A stretch of 64,000 bases of DNA from Okapia johnstoni (Eukaryota > Chordata > Mammalia > Artiodactyla > Giraffidae), in NCBI GenBank assembly GCA_024291935.2, contig CM044320.1:49170001-49234000 (forward strand). The letters are read 5' to 3'. A program made the translations under genes and the position numbers. The number at the start of each line of letters is the position of its first letter. Within the stretch, counting starts at the first letter, position 1. Positions 23,312 to 34,775 of this stretch are shown here, one piece after another. Below the pieces are notes generated by a model that saw only the letters and a program-made list of their open reading frames with translations, did not search any database and was not told the DNA's origin.

Positions 23312-23680
23312 CTTGTTTTTTTAATACAGTTTTTGAAGGCTACACTCTATTCAGCTATTACAGACATTGACTATATTCCCTGTGTAGCATAATACATCCT
23401 TGTAGCGTATATTACATCCAATTGTTTATACCTCCCACTCCCCTCACCCCTATATTACCCCCCAGTGGTAACCACTAGCTTGTTTTTCTGTATCTGAGTC
23501 TGCTTCTTTTCTGTTATATTCACTAGTCTATTGTATTTCTTAGATTCCACATATAAGTGATATCACACAGTATTTATCTTTCTTTGACTTACTTCACTTG
23601 GCATAATGCCTTCCAAATCTATCTATGTCACTGCAAATGGCAAAATTTCATTCTTTTTTATGACTGAGTAGTATTCCATT
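23312..23680 (-). mobile_element. L1 3' part of an inverted L1 copy
   Basis: Reverse complement of an L1 3' UTR and ORF2 end: TATAAGTGATATCACACAGT, ACTTACTTCACTTGGCATAA and GACTGAGTAGTATTCCATTA. It abuts a plus-strand piece of ORF2 at 23709, which suggests one copy with an inverted 5' part. Confidence 0.8.
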
Positions 23681-23707
23681 ACACACACACATACACACAC
23701 ACACACC
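23681..23707. repeat. (AC)n microsatellite
   Basis: ACACACACACATACACACAC then ACACCCC lies exactly at the junction between two opposite L1 pieces, where L1 ORF2 normally has a TATACACA-type sequence. Confidence 0.9.
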
Positions 23708-23708
23708 C

Positions 23709-24040
23709 CAATCACTTCTGGTCAATTAACCTACAACAATGGAGGTAAAAATACACAATGGAGACAGTCTCTTCAGTAAATGGTGCTGGGAAAACTGGAC
23801 AGCTACATGTAAAAGAATGAAATTAGAACATTTTCACACCACCACCTACAAAAGTAAACTCAAAATGAATTAAAGATGGACATGGAAGATTGGATACTAT
23901 AATATTCCTAGAGGAAAACATAGGCAAAATACTGACATAAATTGCAGCAATATTTTTTTTTGGATTTGTCTCCTGAAATAAAGGGAAAAAAGCAAAAATA
24001 AACAAATGGGACCTAATTAAACTTAAGGAGAGCCCTTTTA
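23709..24040 (+). mobile_element. L1 ORF2 part of an inverted L1 copy
   Basis: CAGTAAATGGTGCTGGGAAA, ACTCAAAATGAATTAAAGAT, GAAAACATAGGCAAAATACT and AACAAATGGGACCTAATTAA are plus-strand L1 ORF2. This region normally lies upstream of the piece at 23312-23680 on the same strand. Confidence 0.8.
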
Positions 24041-24939
24041 ACACTGACACTGACTAAAATAATTATAAAGTTGAGCTCTGAGTTTCTTGGCACCTAAAGC
24101 AAAATGGGGTAACAGTGTATTACATAACCATCACCATATTCATTCAGAGTGGTAAACATTTTATAAATTCTAAGAGTTACATATGTTTTTATTACTATCT
24201 ATATAACAATCCCTAAGCTGAATTATTTAAAGTCTGTAAATGTTGTCTTCTGAAAGTTTAGACAATTTGGTTGAGAAAAAAAGCTTCGTGGAAATACAAG
24301 TAATGCTTAACTAAGTTCATTATACTCCTGGAATGTGTTAAACCAATAGACTACAACTAACAATTTTAAGTTATAACAATATGACACTTCTGTCTAAGCC
24401 TCCCCAGGAGATGGCTTTGGTGTTAAGTATTTGTGGATGAAGAATATCACCTGCCATATTATTAGACAAAGAATGTGACAGCCATCAAACCACCAGCCAC
24501 TGCAGCCACGCCCAACTGTGTACCTTGAGGGGGTCTAGGATGGGAAAAAGACAGGATACTGACTAGAGATAGATACAGTGCATATCAAAGGAATGATTTC
24601 AATGAGTCAGACTCTTGCATCTTCCCATACATAGAAAAGTGCTAAATTCATTAACTTGAGATGGCTGGTTTTCTTTAATTGACAGTAATCTTTTGATGCT
24701 CTGACTACCTGATTTTTGTTGCAAAACTCATACATCCTGGCTCACATATCCTGGCTCCTGTCTTACCAGCAGTCCCTCAGAGCCATCTGAGAGGCTGCCT
24801 TCTAGGCTTAAATCCTCAGAAATTTGGCTGAATAAAACATAATTCTCAACTTGTGAAAATTCTCAAAATGCTTGTGCTTTTTCTTTCCCCTGGCAACATA
24901 TTTAAGTTCAAGCAACTTAATGGTGCTTATCACTACAGG
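24041..24939. other. No recognised feature
   Basis: AT-rich, with no supported gene and no repeat that I can name. Confidence 0.35.
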
Positions 24940-25390
24940 GTAGTGTTGATTAAAAAGAAGGCACAACTTGAGAGTTGCAAGTTTTATTTGGGGCAATATG
25001 AGGACTGCAGCCTGGCGGACAGCACCTCCACTCTGAGAAACTGCTCCAAAGACGTACAGGTAAAGGACAGTATATTGAATTGGCAATCAGGCACATACTC
25101 TTTTAGAAAGTTTCTGCTGGTCTCGTGAAGCTTCTGCTAGTCACAAGAAACAGTTGTCTCCATGAAGGATTTTAGTGTTTTTCTAGAGATGAGGAGATAT
25201 AAGAATTGGGCTCATAAAATTAGCTCCTGAGAATATCTGACTATCTGAAGACCTATCCCACCAGTTTTCCCACAGCACAGAGTGCCTCATTTCTGCTCTC
25301 CATCCTGAAGTCCTTCAGGGGGTGCTCGAGGTTACCAGCTGTAGCAGCACGTGATTTAATCCTTTCAGAGGTAGATGGGACACACCTATG
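24940..25390 (-). mobile_element. Possible ruminant ERV-type LTR
   Basis: On the minus strand a CCCCAAATAAAACTTGCAAC polyadenylation-like block stands near one end, preceded by GCAGTCCTCATATTGCCCC-like sequence. The arrangement is reminiscent of a bovine LTR family. The call is from memory, the boundaries are unsure and I find no internal retroviral genes. Confidence 0.35.
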
Positions 25391-25569
25391 GCAAGTGCCA
25401 ATTTGCGGTTGACAGAAGGATGCTAAGAGGTCATATTAGACATAGGAGTCAAAGTATCATTCTAGGATGTGTCTGTACTTGTGTCCAAACAACAAAAATT
25501 TCAGGAGTAATCTATCAGATGACCTTCAAGTCTATAATAAGGATTCTTTATATTTGTATTGATACACCC

Positions 25570-25790
25570 CTTTACAGTTCATATCAAGGTTTCCCCTATT
25601 CATTTAAGCACCTCCACAACTCTCTATGCAAATTTCTAACAACCTCACATCACAAATCGGGAAACTAGGTTCCAAGATGCTAAGGGAGTTGCCCATGGCC
25701 AACAGCTGGTAAAGGATGAGGTAACAATAGAACCCCTGGGTATCCTTTTCCACCCAGTGGGCTGACCACACTATACACTCTCATTGTTAG
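25570..25790 (-). mobile_element. Diverged MIR SINE
   Basis: ACAAATCGGGAAACTAGG, then GGGAGTTGCCCATGGCCAAC and AATAGAACCCCTGGGTATCC keep MIR reverse order with many substitutions. Confidence 0.6.
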
Positions 25791-26371
25791 ATTAAAACAC
25801 CAAAGTAACAGTTACATTGTTATTATCTTCATGAATATCCTATTAATTTCTCTGCATTATTTATAAAGAGGTCAGATCAACTGTAGGAGCCAGCTAGATC
25901 CCTTGCGTCTTTCCTTTGTATTAAAATCACAAATGCTTACCTCTCAAGATATCCTTGCACTATTGATGAGAAAAGTGAGATTGATAAGGCTGCCTAATTT
26001 TGTAATTAAGTGAATGCCATCCAAGAAAATTGATTTCAAAAGTTTTTCTGTGAGAAAACAGGGATGTTTCATAACAGATTTAAAAATGACTGTGTGGATT
26101 GATTTTTTGTCTTTGAATTTTAGTTGTTTCCTGATTTCAACAGAGAAGCTATTTGTCACTTCGTAAATAGCTACCTAAACAGATGGCTTTTCACACGTAA
26201 GATGCTATCACAGGCATAGAGATTCATGACATGACAATTTTAATAGCTGTTAATTACATACATTTAAGGGAATCCAAGTCTCTTAGAAATTTTATAAAAA
26301 CAGAATTATTCTACCAAATTTAATGCTACTCCCCATCTCCCTGAAATGTCCAAGTATGATGTGAACTCACT
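25791..26371. other. No recognised feature
   Basis: No exon or repeat is recognised. Confidence 0.35.
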
Positions 26372-26531
26372 ATGAAAGTGAAAATCGCTCAGTTGTGTCC
26401 AACTCTTTGTGACCCCATGGACTGTCATTTGCCAGGCTCCTCTGTCCATGGGATTCTCCAGGCAAGAATATTGGAGTGGGCTGCCATGCCCTTCTCCAGC
26501 AGATCTTTCTGACTCAGGGATCAAACTATGG
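26372..26531 (-). mobile_element. Bov-tA/Bov-A SINE, truncated head
   Basis: AGTGAAAATCGCTCAGTTGT through CTTCTCCAGCAGATCTTTCT, ending at ATCAAACTATGGG on the plus strand. The tRNA-like head is mostly missing. Confidence 0.85.
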
Positions 26532-26761
26532 GGAAATCTGAAAATCTGGGGAAATTGTAGCACTTTAAGTTACAGAAAAACACTAGTAAAAACACTAAAA
26601 CATCCAAGTATGGCATTTACAACTAAAAGCTGTAACAAACCATACCAAACAAAGCAGTTCAATTCAACCAACACATTGACGACCTATGATGTGCATGGTT
26701 CAGAACTTCCTCTCTGTACCCAGGTGAAGCTGGGTTCAATCCCTGCTCATCCACTTACTAT

Positions 26762-26950
26762 GGCAGGGGTCCCAACCTCCAAGTCAAGGGCTAGTACCTT
26801 TTACCAGATCAGCAGCAGCATTAGATTAGAAATAAAGTGCACAATAAATATAATGTGCTTGAATCATCTTAAAATCATCCCCTCACCCCTAGTCTGTTGA
26901 AGAGTTGTCTTCCATAAAATTGGTCTCTAGTGCTAAAAAGATTGGGCATG
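26762..26950 (+). mobile_element. hAT-like DNA element fossil
   Basis: GCAGGGGTCCCAACCTCCAA at the start, CAGATCAGCAGCAGCATTAG inside, and TTGTCTTCCATAAAATTGGT then AAAAAGATTGGG at the end follow a known mammalian non-autonomous hAT element that usually begins and ends near CAGGGGTCCCCAACC. Confidence 0.65.
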
Positions 26951-27049
26951 GCTATACTATGGTATACATCTTAACAAGTTATTTCATCTCACTAACACTG
27001 TGTTTGTCTTAAAGATGAGAAATATAATAGATTTCTACTGGAGATTAAA

Positions 27050-27165
27050 TGGAACAACAGATTCATTGGACATTTACCATGTTCTAGGCTTTCATGCTGG
27101 GGACTCAGCAGTAAACAGAGTAGGAACTCTCTGCCCTCATGGAAACTGCATCAGCCATGGCACAG
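27050..27165 (+). mobile_element. L2-like fragment
   Basis: CATTTACCATGTTCTAGGCT, GGGGACTCAGCAGTAAACAG and CTCTGCCCTCATGG follow the L2 3' order. A related 59-bp block recurs 520 bases further on (27622-27680). Confidence 0.6.
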
Positions 27166-28469
27166 AGCGGGTGTTCAGGACTTCAATACAAGAATTATTT
27201 TTTGACCTAAACCTCAACCAGAGAGAGATAAGGGGCAAGTTCTATAAGTTCCTGGGGACTCCCCAGAGAGCTGGATTTTCCCAGCCACATTCTCACCTGG
27301 TACAGAAGATGAACACATTCTCCCAATCTTCATGTCTCTAGGTTTCCATGTAGAGGACTTTCTAAAATAACTGACATTTCTGATATATTGTTCCTTTCCA
27401 AAGGAGCCACTATTTTGAATGGGGAAAAGGTAATCTGGCTGAAGGTCGACAGCACTCGAGATTCTGGTCTGTTTTTCCCTCAGCACCTGGGCCAGCATGA
27501 GGCGATGGTAGCCTGGATTCTGCCTGAGTTGGGCTGTCCCAAGGCCCGGGCAGAAAGTACAAAGGGGAGCAATATCCAACTTCGGCCACATTCTCCCAAC
27601 CACTCTGCTCAGAAAAAGAGTGACTCGGCAATAAAGAGAGTTAAGAACACTCTGCCCTCAAGGAAACTGCATCAACCATGCAGTTTCATCTCTACATGCC
27701 AAGTACCTGTACCTACCTATCAACCAATCCTGAAATCTGGTGGGTTAAATATGGGGCCCTGAACATTCCAGCACCTAGAATCACCTGGACAGCCTCCAGC
27801 ACCTTATAAAATGACTTCTGGGAAGTTAAGAAATGGGAACTGCTCATGATTAAGGGAACTGTATAAGGTTTCTACTGCTTTTGTTATACCCTTTTTCCCC
27901 TACTGATTAATGATGATGCCTCTATGTGCTTAGTGAAGGCAGAACAAGGAGGAAGAGGGGAGAACCTTTCTTCTTCCACTGTGAGCCCTGGAAAGGAAGC
28001 CCAGAATGCTGAGAAAGAGGGTCCACATTAGAGACAGGGAGGAGAAACTGTCAGCAGCTGAAAATTTAGAACCTGGAGAAGACTTGGATTGTGCAGAAAA
28101 GAATTAACGTTGCAGGCCTGAGACCGTTGCTTTAGAAATGCATGTTGGCCCTTGGCTGGCATCTGAGAACCTGGACTTCAGGATGGTTCTCTCCATTCTC
28201 CAAAAGAATGGCTCATTGTGCCTGAGTTTGTATAAGCAATGTGGGTTATGATGAACACCTGCTTTCCTTCTGGGAGTCTGGGATTTTGATACATACGAGG
28301 CAGAGGGTACTCATGTGACCAAAATCCCCCTAGGCACCAAGTCTTTAATGAGCTTCCCTGGTAGACAACACTCGATGCATGTTGTCACAGTTTGGTGTTG
28401 GAGGAATTAACTACATCCTGTGCAACTCTACTGGGAAAAAACCCTTGGAAACTTGAGCTTGGTTTCCTC
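27166..28469. other. Mostly unassigned, with a repeated 59-bp block
   Basis: The block at 27622-27680 resembles 27102-27160 at roughly 85% by eye. Overlapping frames of 124-129 codons on both strands (27214-27762) have no domain and no splice context I trust. A MER5-like scrap (CCTAGAATCACCTGGACAGC) lies near 27774. Confidence 0.35.
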
Positions 28470-28789
28470 TGGATTTTATCTCATAGCTCAATTGGTAAAG
28501 AATCCACCTGCAATCCAGGAGACCCCGGTTCAATTCCTGGGTTGGGAAGACCCCCTGGAGAAGGGATAGACCACCCACTCCAGTATTCTTGGGCTTCCCT
28601 TATGGCTCAGCTGGTAAAGAATCCATCTGCAATGCAGGAGATCTGGCTTCAACCCCTGGGTTGGGAAGATCCCCTGGAGAAGGGAAAGGCTACCCACTCC
28701 AGTATTCTGGCCTGGAGAAATCCACGCACTGTATAGTCCATGGGATCACAAAGAGTTGGACACGACTCAGCGACTGTCACTTTCACTTT
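28470..28789 (+). mobile_element. Dimeric Bov-tA SINE
   Basis: A first unit from TCATAGCTCAATTGGTAAAG to CTCCAGTATTCTT (28590) is joined to a complete second unit beginning GGGCTTCCCTTATGGCTCAG at 28591 and ending GACTGTCACTTTCACTTT. The breakpoint equals that of the dimer at 1465-1734. Confidence 0.9.
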
Positions 28790-29671
28790 GTCCCACCTAA
28801 CTTTTCCGTTTGCTGGTATCGGTTTGTACCCTTTTATCAAAATATATCTTAGCTGTGATTATGACTATGTGCTGACTCCTTCAAATTCTCCCAGGGAATC
28901 AGTGAACCTGGAGATGGTCCTGGGGACCCTGATGCTAAGGACCAGCAGGAATCGGCCCAAAGACAGGATGTGGGCCTGGGACCACAAGTCACGCAAACCC
29001 TCTGGACAGATGCCTTTCTTCCCACACCACTGAAGCCTCCTGTGCTGGAGAAATTGAAGTTTTGGGTAGAGTGAGGAGAAAATACAGACAGGAGATGGAA
29101 AGGAGAAGAAGAGGAGAACGCAGCATATCACAAAGGTGGGCTTGACTTTAGGTGGCCGAAAGGCCTCGATAAAGGCCCTAGGGATCCTTCTTGCAAGGAA
29201 CCTTTAGAGTAAGTTTAAGTAGACACGTTCCTGCTTCTCTTCCTGTGCTTCTTTCCTTTCTCCCTCCCTTTTTGTAAAAGCTTTAGGTGTGGAGTACAGG
29301 TGCCTCTTGTTCAGGGAAGGAAAGAAACAGCATGTTCGAGGGGTCACCTGACCAAGTCAGCTCAGCCACACTGACCACACAACCATAGCAGCTATGCTTT
29401 GCCCAGCCCCTTCTGACAGCCCTGAAGATGTAGGAAAGAGATGGAAAAAGCAGGGAGAAATGACTGAGCCAAGAATCCATTAACTCATTCGCCCCCAATT
29501 CCAGTCTCAGCCATAGTAAGAAAGCTCCAGTTTGGTCTGTTCTTGATTTAATAAGGATACATGCATTTCCCAAGTCTGTAGTGGTGCTTAACACATGGAA
29601 GGAAAGTGATGCTCCCACCACACAAAGATGACCACATACTGAGAGAGTGGGGGCTAACATGACCCAGTAGG
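28790..29671. other. No recognised feature
   Basis: No repeat is named here. The 143-codon minus-strand frame at 29283-29714 lacks conserved features. Confidence 0.35.
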
Positions 29672-29786
29672 AAGATATGATATTTGATGTCCAAAGACTT
29701 GAGTTTGAGTCCATGCTCCAATGTATCTGTGCAAAACACGCTCTTCTACAGCCTCAAATGCGTTTACTAATACTTATCCATAGTGG
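29672..29786 (+). mobile_element. MIR-like fragment, left of LTR
   Basis: CAAAGACTTGAGTTTGAGTC and ACAGCCTCAAATGCGTTTAC resemble the forward MIR middle. The matching 3' part appears at 30143-30245 beyond the LTR. Confidence 0.45.
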
Positions 29787-30142
29787 GTCGAACAGTACTC
29801 TCTAAAATATATACCCACCTGGGACCTCAGAATTTGAACTTATTTGGAATAAGGGTCTTTACCAATGTAATTAAGGTAAGGATCTTGAGATGAAATCATC
29901 CTGGAGTAAAATGGGCCCTGAATCCAGTGACAGTGTCCTTACAAGAGACAGAGAGGAGCAACACACCACACACAAACTGGAAGAGCAAGGGATGTTCCTC
30001 AGAGCTTTCAGAGGCAAGACAGTCCTGCTGCCATCGTAATTTCAAACTTCTGGCCTCCAGAATTGAGGGAGAATAAAGGTCTGTTGTTTCATGCCACTTA
30101 AGTTTGTGGCTACTTGTTGCAGCAGTCCTGGGAAACCAATTC
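29787..30142 (+). mobile_element. MLT-type (ERVL-MaLR) solitary LTR
   Basis: TGGGTCGAACAGTACTCTCT, GGGACCTCAGAATTTGAACT, AAGGATCTTGAGATGAAATC and GCCTCCAGAATTGAGGGAGA then AATAAAGG, followed by GCAGCAGTCCTGGGAAACCA, form the standard order of a MaLR-type LTR including its polyadenylation block. No internal region is attached. Confidence 0.78.
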
Positions 30143-30245
30143 ACTGCTTTACAGGGTCAGCGTGAACATCAAGTAAGATAATGAGGGTTAAAACATTGTG
30201 AACTGTTTAGAGGCATGTAAGTGGCAGCTATCATCATTAAATCAA
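30143..30245 (+). mobile_element. MIR-like 3' fragment, right of LTR
   Basis: AACATCAAGTAAGATAATGA and GGCATGTAAGTGGCAGCTAT match the 3' third of MIR, as expected if the LTR split one MIR copy. Confidence 0.45.
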
Positions 30246-30794
30246 AATTTGGGAGACTAACACATCTCTAAACCAAGTTCCAGACCTGGCCCTAAGGACA
30301 CACAGCCAGCAGCTCTTGCCAAAGAGGACAGAATGCTGTCACCTGACTCCTTGCCTTGCCTGCTCCAGACCTCACTCCACTTGTACTTTGTGCCTTTGAG
30401 GAGGATTCATGTGTCAGCTGGTGCAGAAAGACGGTGTCCATCTGCTCTCCAACACCAGTCACGTGGCAAGCATCACACACTGAGGCCACCATCTGTACTA
30501 ACAACTCATATCCAAGTACAGTTCAATGTCAGCCCTACTCTCTTCCTGAATGAGCCAGGACCAAGGGCAGGTGACTCTGGGGCCAGAGTCTCTCCATGAA
30601 GAGCATTCTGGGTTAGAGCACTTCCAGGCAGATTAAACCCAGGCTAAAGGAGGAAGAGCTCACTGAAAGGCCCTCCATGGCCAACCTGTGATCCAAAGGG
30701 TCTTGCTCAGGACATTTTCAGGCATGATGTAAAGTTCCCAATACTTTCTGGTCTTTCCCTTAAGGGGAGCTTTGAGTGTTGATATGATTTTCCT
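30246..30794. other. No recognised feature
   Basis: Balanced-composition DNA with short overlapping frames on both strands (30292-30599). Nothing supports coding. Confidence 0.35.
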
Positions 30795-31012
30795 TTATAT
30801 TAAAGGTTGCACTAGTGGTAAAGAATCCACCTGCCAATGAAGGAGACACAAGAGACGCAGATTCGATTCCTGGGTTGGGAAGATCCCCTGCAGTAGGAAA
30901 TGGCAACTCACTCCAGTATTCTTTCCTGGATAATCCCATAGACATAGGAGCCTCAAGGGCTATGATCCACAGGGATCGCAAAGAGTCAAACACCACTGAA
31001 GCAACTGAACAT
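30795..31012 (+). mobile_element. Bov-tA SINE, diverged
   Basis: TTGCACTAGTGGTAAAGAAT, then GATTCCTGGGTTGGGAAGAT and ATCGCAAAGAGTCAAACACC. Substitutions are more frequent than in neighbours with TSDs. Confidence 0.87.
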
Positions 31013-31059
31013 GCAATTATAGTCAAAGCTGTAGTCCTTGAATGAGGGGAAAATAGATA

Positions 31060-31560
31060 TAGATTGATCAAAGTAGTTGGGTAAGAAGTAGAATAAGGCA
31101 AAAGAATATTATCATTGATAATATCAAGAAAAGAGTTTGGAGATGCTTGACGGAAGTATCCAGACAAAAGTGGCAAGGTTTGAATCAAGACAGGGAGAAT
31201 GAACAGGGACAGATTCAACACAGCTTACAGCAGGGACATGAAGAGCAAAAGAGAAAAGTCTAGGATTACTCTAGGGTTTTGGCTTGGACAACTGGGTACA
31301 TTCACCAAGACAGAAAACACAGAAGGAAAAGGTGAATTTGGGATAAAAACGGGGAGGGGATTTTGGCTAAGCCAAGTTGGGGTACCTGTGAGACATCTAT
31401 ATGAATATTTCTAAGAAAGTCAGAAAAGATCAGGTGGGAGGTTTGAGTCTACAATACAGAATACAGATCAACAAACCAGGCTACAAACCAGGAAGGGCAG
31501 ATAGAGTAAAAGAGCAGACTCTGTGGTTACGCTGATATTTAAGGGATATTGAGACGGTCT
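31060..31560 (+). mobile_element. Ancient interspersed repeat, family unresolved
   Basis: GTCTAGGATTACTCTAGGGT, GGCTTGGACAACTGGGTACA and CTGTGAGACATCTATATG echo a diverged mammalian-wide repeat that I know by pattern but cannot name. Pieces of the same family may lie at 46790-48010 and 53330-53680. Confidence 0.35.
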
Positions 31561-32249
31561 AGTGAAGGAGAAGATTAGACATGGAATAGAATCCAAGGCT
31601 TGAAGGGCTCCATGGAGATTTCCCAAGAGCTGAACAATCCCCACCGAAAGGGAGAGGGATTAGGATGGGAAAATATTTACCAGGTTTGGAAATTAGGAGG
31701 TCACCGATGATTGATATATTCCATGCAAGGGTGGGTGGAGATGCCAAGTGAAGAGTAAAGGGAAGAAAGGGGTGAAAGAGAAGAGAATGAATGCAGGCTT
31801 GTCTTTGGAGTTTGGAGGAGAAGGGGTAGTAGCTAGAGGGCACTCTAGAGTTAGGAGTTGGCTTTTGCTTGTTTCGTTGGTATTTTTGGTTTGTTCACTT
31901 TTGTTACAGAGAATTGGGGTTTGTCTTAGTTTATAGGGTTTAGGACTTGAGTGAATGTAGACACTAGTTGTAAAGAAGCTGATAAAGTCCCTGAAGAGGC
32001 CAATGGGACAGGATCCACTATTATAAAGGGCAGGCAGAGATCCAATGAGGGGTGTAAAGGAAGAAAGTGATGAGATGAGTGTATTCTAGTGAATTATAAC
32101 CACGTGTGAAATTATTTTCTCTACTGGAAGCTCCAAAGAGGCAAGGACCCTACTTTTCATTTTCACATCCACACCATTTTGCACAATGGCAAGCACAGGC
32201 AGTGTTCAGTACATTTTGGATGAATTAAGGATGTGCATAACTGAATTTA
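31561..32249. other. No recognised feature
   Basis: G/A-rich on the plus strand, with no supported frame. Confidence 0.35.
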
Positions 32250-32400
32250 TGATCATGAAAACAGTAGTAATTATGTGCAGCCCTATTCTAAGGACTTTAA
32301 GTTGATTCACTCTGAATTCTTACAAAAACATATGATGTAGGCAATCTTATCCCTGCTCTATTTTAAAAGATGCATAGCAAATAAGTGATTAGAACATATT
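32250..32400 (-). mobile_element. Diverged MIR SINE
   Basis: GCCCTATTCTAAGGACTTTA, CTGAATTCTTACAAAAACAT and GATGCATAGCAAATAAGTGA resemble reverse MIR. Confidence 0.5.
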
Positions 32401-32879
32401 GAAAACTTAAGATTTTTCTGGCTGTTCTTGTGTTTCAGCCAAACAATAAAAGTACTTCTTAGTACAACTGAATCTATACAGCAATTTTTTCCTCAAGATA
32501 TGAGGAAGATTTTTTTTTCAAAGCTCAACTATTGAAGGTAGGGGAAGGGAGAAGAGTCATCATCTAATTTCTTGTTCTCCTGTCTCTTATTAAGTCTTAG
32601 GCTTTCTGGTCAATGTTCATTCCATCATGAAATCACATTATAAAATAATAACATGTATTGTCCACAAATTAAAGTGACACCTCTAGTTTCATCCTGAATC
32701 TTCACTATAGTTTTTATATAGGAAGGCTGCAAAATGTTAGTTTAGGACACAAAATATTGAAATCTTGGCCCTAAAATTAAATGAGGAAAGTAACACAAAA
32801 GCATTTTCTGTAGCAGCCTATACTATATTAAAATTCAAGAATAATAATACAAACCATAAACTTCTTGAACAGAGAGGGG
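32401..32879. other. No recognised feature
   Basis: AT-rich gap between the MIR and the long L1. Nothing is recognised. Confidence 0.35.
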
Positions 32880-33850
32880 TTCCCTGACATTGGTCTTACT
32901 TATGACTTTTTTGGATCTGACATCAGAAGCAAAAAATACAATACAATAAAAGACTACAATGAACTATAACGTTACTGCACAACAAAGGAAACCATCAATT
33001 ACATCAAAAGGCAAGCTCCTGAACGGGAGAAAATATTTGCAAGTGATATATCCAGGAAGGGATTGATATTCAAAATATTAAAAGAACTCATACAACTCAA
33101 AAGAAAAAAATATGATTAAAAAGGTAGGCAGAGGAACTGAATAGACATTTCCCAAGGACAACATACAAATGGTCAACAGATTCACGAGAAGGTGGTCAAC
33201 ATTACTAGTCAGGGAATTGCAAATCAAAACCACAATGAGATAGCCATTCTAACATGTGTGAGGCATCACCAAAAAAGACAAGCAATATTGGCGAGGATGT
33301 GGAAAAAAGAGAATCCTTATACACTGCTGATTAGAATGTAAGTTGGTGCAGCCACTGTGGAAAACAGTATGGAGATTCCTCAAAAGTTTAAAAATTAAAT
33401 TACCAAACAATCCAGCTATTCTACTTCTGGGTATTTACCCAAGGAAAATAGACTACTTCCAAACGATATCTGTACTCCCATGTTCATTGCAGCTTTATTC
33501 ACAATAGCCAAGGTACGGAAACAATATAAGAGTCCATCAATAGACGAATGGATGAAGATGTGGTATGCATGTAAAATAGAATATTATTCAGTCATTAGAA
33601 AGAAGTATCCTATCATTTGCAACATGGATGGACCTTGAGGGAATTATTGAGATAAAATATACTATATGAGCTCACTTACCTGCAGAATTTTTTTAATGAA
33701 TTAAAATGAATTTATAGGAACAGAACAGATTGGTGGTTGCCAGAGGCAGAGGGTGGGGCAAATGGATAAAGATGGTCAAAAGATACCAACTTCCAGTTAT
33801 AAAAAATAAATCCTGGGGAGGTACAGCAAGATGACTACAGTTAACACTAC
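32880..33850 (+). mobile_element. Old L1 ORF2 3' half and 3' UTR
   Basis: This is the longest continuous old L1 here: GCAAGCTCCTGAACGGGAGA, TAGTCAGGGAATTGCAAATC, TTGGTGCAGCCACTGTGGAA, ATGTTCATTGCAGCTTTATT and TTTGCAACATGGATGGACCT occur in order. All frames are closed by many stops. Confidence 0.9.
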
Positions 33851-34104
33851 AGCAGTCCCCCTTTCTCGTGGTTTCAGTCACCAGTAGTAAACCTCGGTCC
33901 AAAAATCTTTGTACAACAGACCTCACACACATCAGCAAAAAAAACTATCTCTGTCACCTTACAATGGTTTCAGAGGATCTGAAGTACTACTATATTATAT
34001 AGATCAATGCCATTCAAATTATAAGTTGCAATCATTGGTAGGTAATGGCATCAATTTAATGGATCACTACCCACTTTGGGGGGGAAAAGAATGCATATCA
34101 GAGT
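33851..34104. other. Possible Tigger/MER2-like scrap, otherwise unassigned
   Basis: CAGCAGTCCCCCTTTCTCGT then GGTTTCAGTCACC at 33851-33884 resembles the end of a Tigger/MER2-type element. The rest is unclear. Confidence 0.35.
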
Positions 34105-34132
34105 ACATAACACATGAGGATATGTGTTATGT
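34105..34132. repeat. Perfect 11-bp inverted repeat (hairpin)
   Basis: ACATAACACAT and ATGTGTTATGT are exact inverted copies separated by six bases. It could form a short cruciform or RNA hairpin. No termination function is implied. Confidence 0.85.
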
Positions 34133-34439
34133 CCTGAAACATTTTTTCAGATGTGCGAGAGAAGGAAGAAGAAATAGTAGTAGAGGTAGTAGATCACAAT
34201 ATGAAAATGTTACTCTAGGTAATGGTCAAACACACACACACTGCAAAAACAAGTTGAAAGCCGCACGCTAAGACAAGGCAGCGGAATAGCATTTTACAAC
34301 TCACTAAATACAGCATCCAAGCCCAACCCAGGAAATTGGAGGAGCCAGGTAAAGAAAGAGAGAAGCAATCAGTGGGCCAGAGTAGTTCATTAGAAACAGC
34401 CACTTTCCTAAAATCCTCACATTTTAGGATTAACAAACT

Positions 34440-34612
34440 TTTCGTCTATTTGATCTCATTTGAGTCTCAGACCAGTATCATTTTACAGATGGAGCAATCA
34501 AAGCTCAAAGAAGTTAAGTCGTTAGGGTGACGGTACCATGCTACGTGACTGAGCTGGGAAGGGAAGCCAGGTCTTCAGTCTCCTGGCTGCCCACATTCTC
34601 ACTATAACTTCA
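34440..34612 (-). mobile_element. MIR SINE
   Basis: CAGTATCATTTTACAGATGG, GCTCAAAGAAGTTAAGTCGT and TGAGCTGGGAAGGGAAGCCA follow MIR reverse order. It lies just outside the CpG island. Confidence 0.72.
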
Positions 34613-34775
34613 CCAGCTCCAAAACATCCTTGAGATGGCTCAATCTACTGTCACTCTGAGTCTACCTGTTTTCAAAACTAAATAAACTCCACTTGATATA
34701 CTCTCTGATTGTGTTTGGGGTTTGTGTGCTCCAGCGAATCGGTGCTGAGCCAGCTGTTGAAGCCTGTATCCCACA

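Noticed and set aside
27388..27762. 124-codon plus-strand frame after a TTTTTCCCTCAG acceptor-like site
   Set aside because: The site is plausible but there is no matching donor with a conserved frame, and opposite-strand frames of similar length overlap it.
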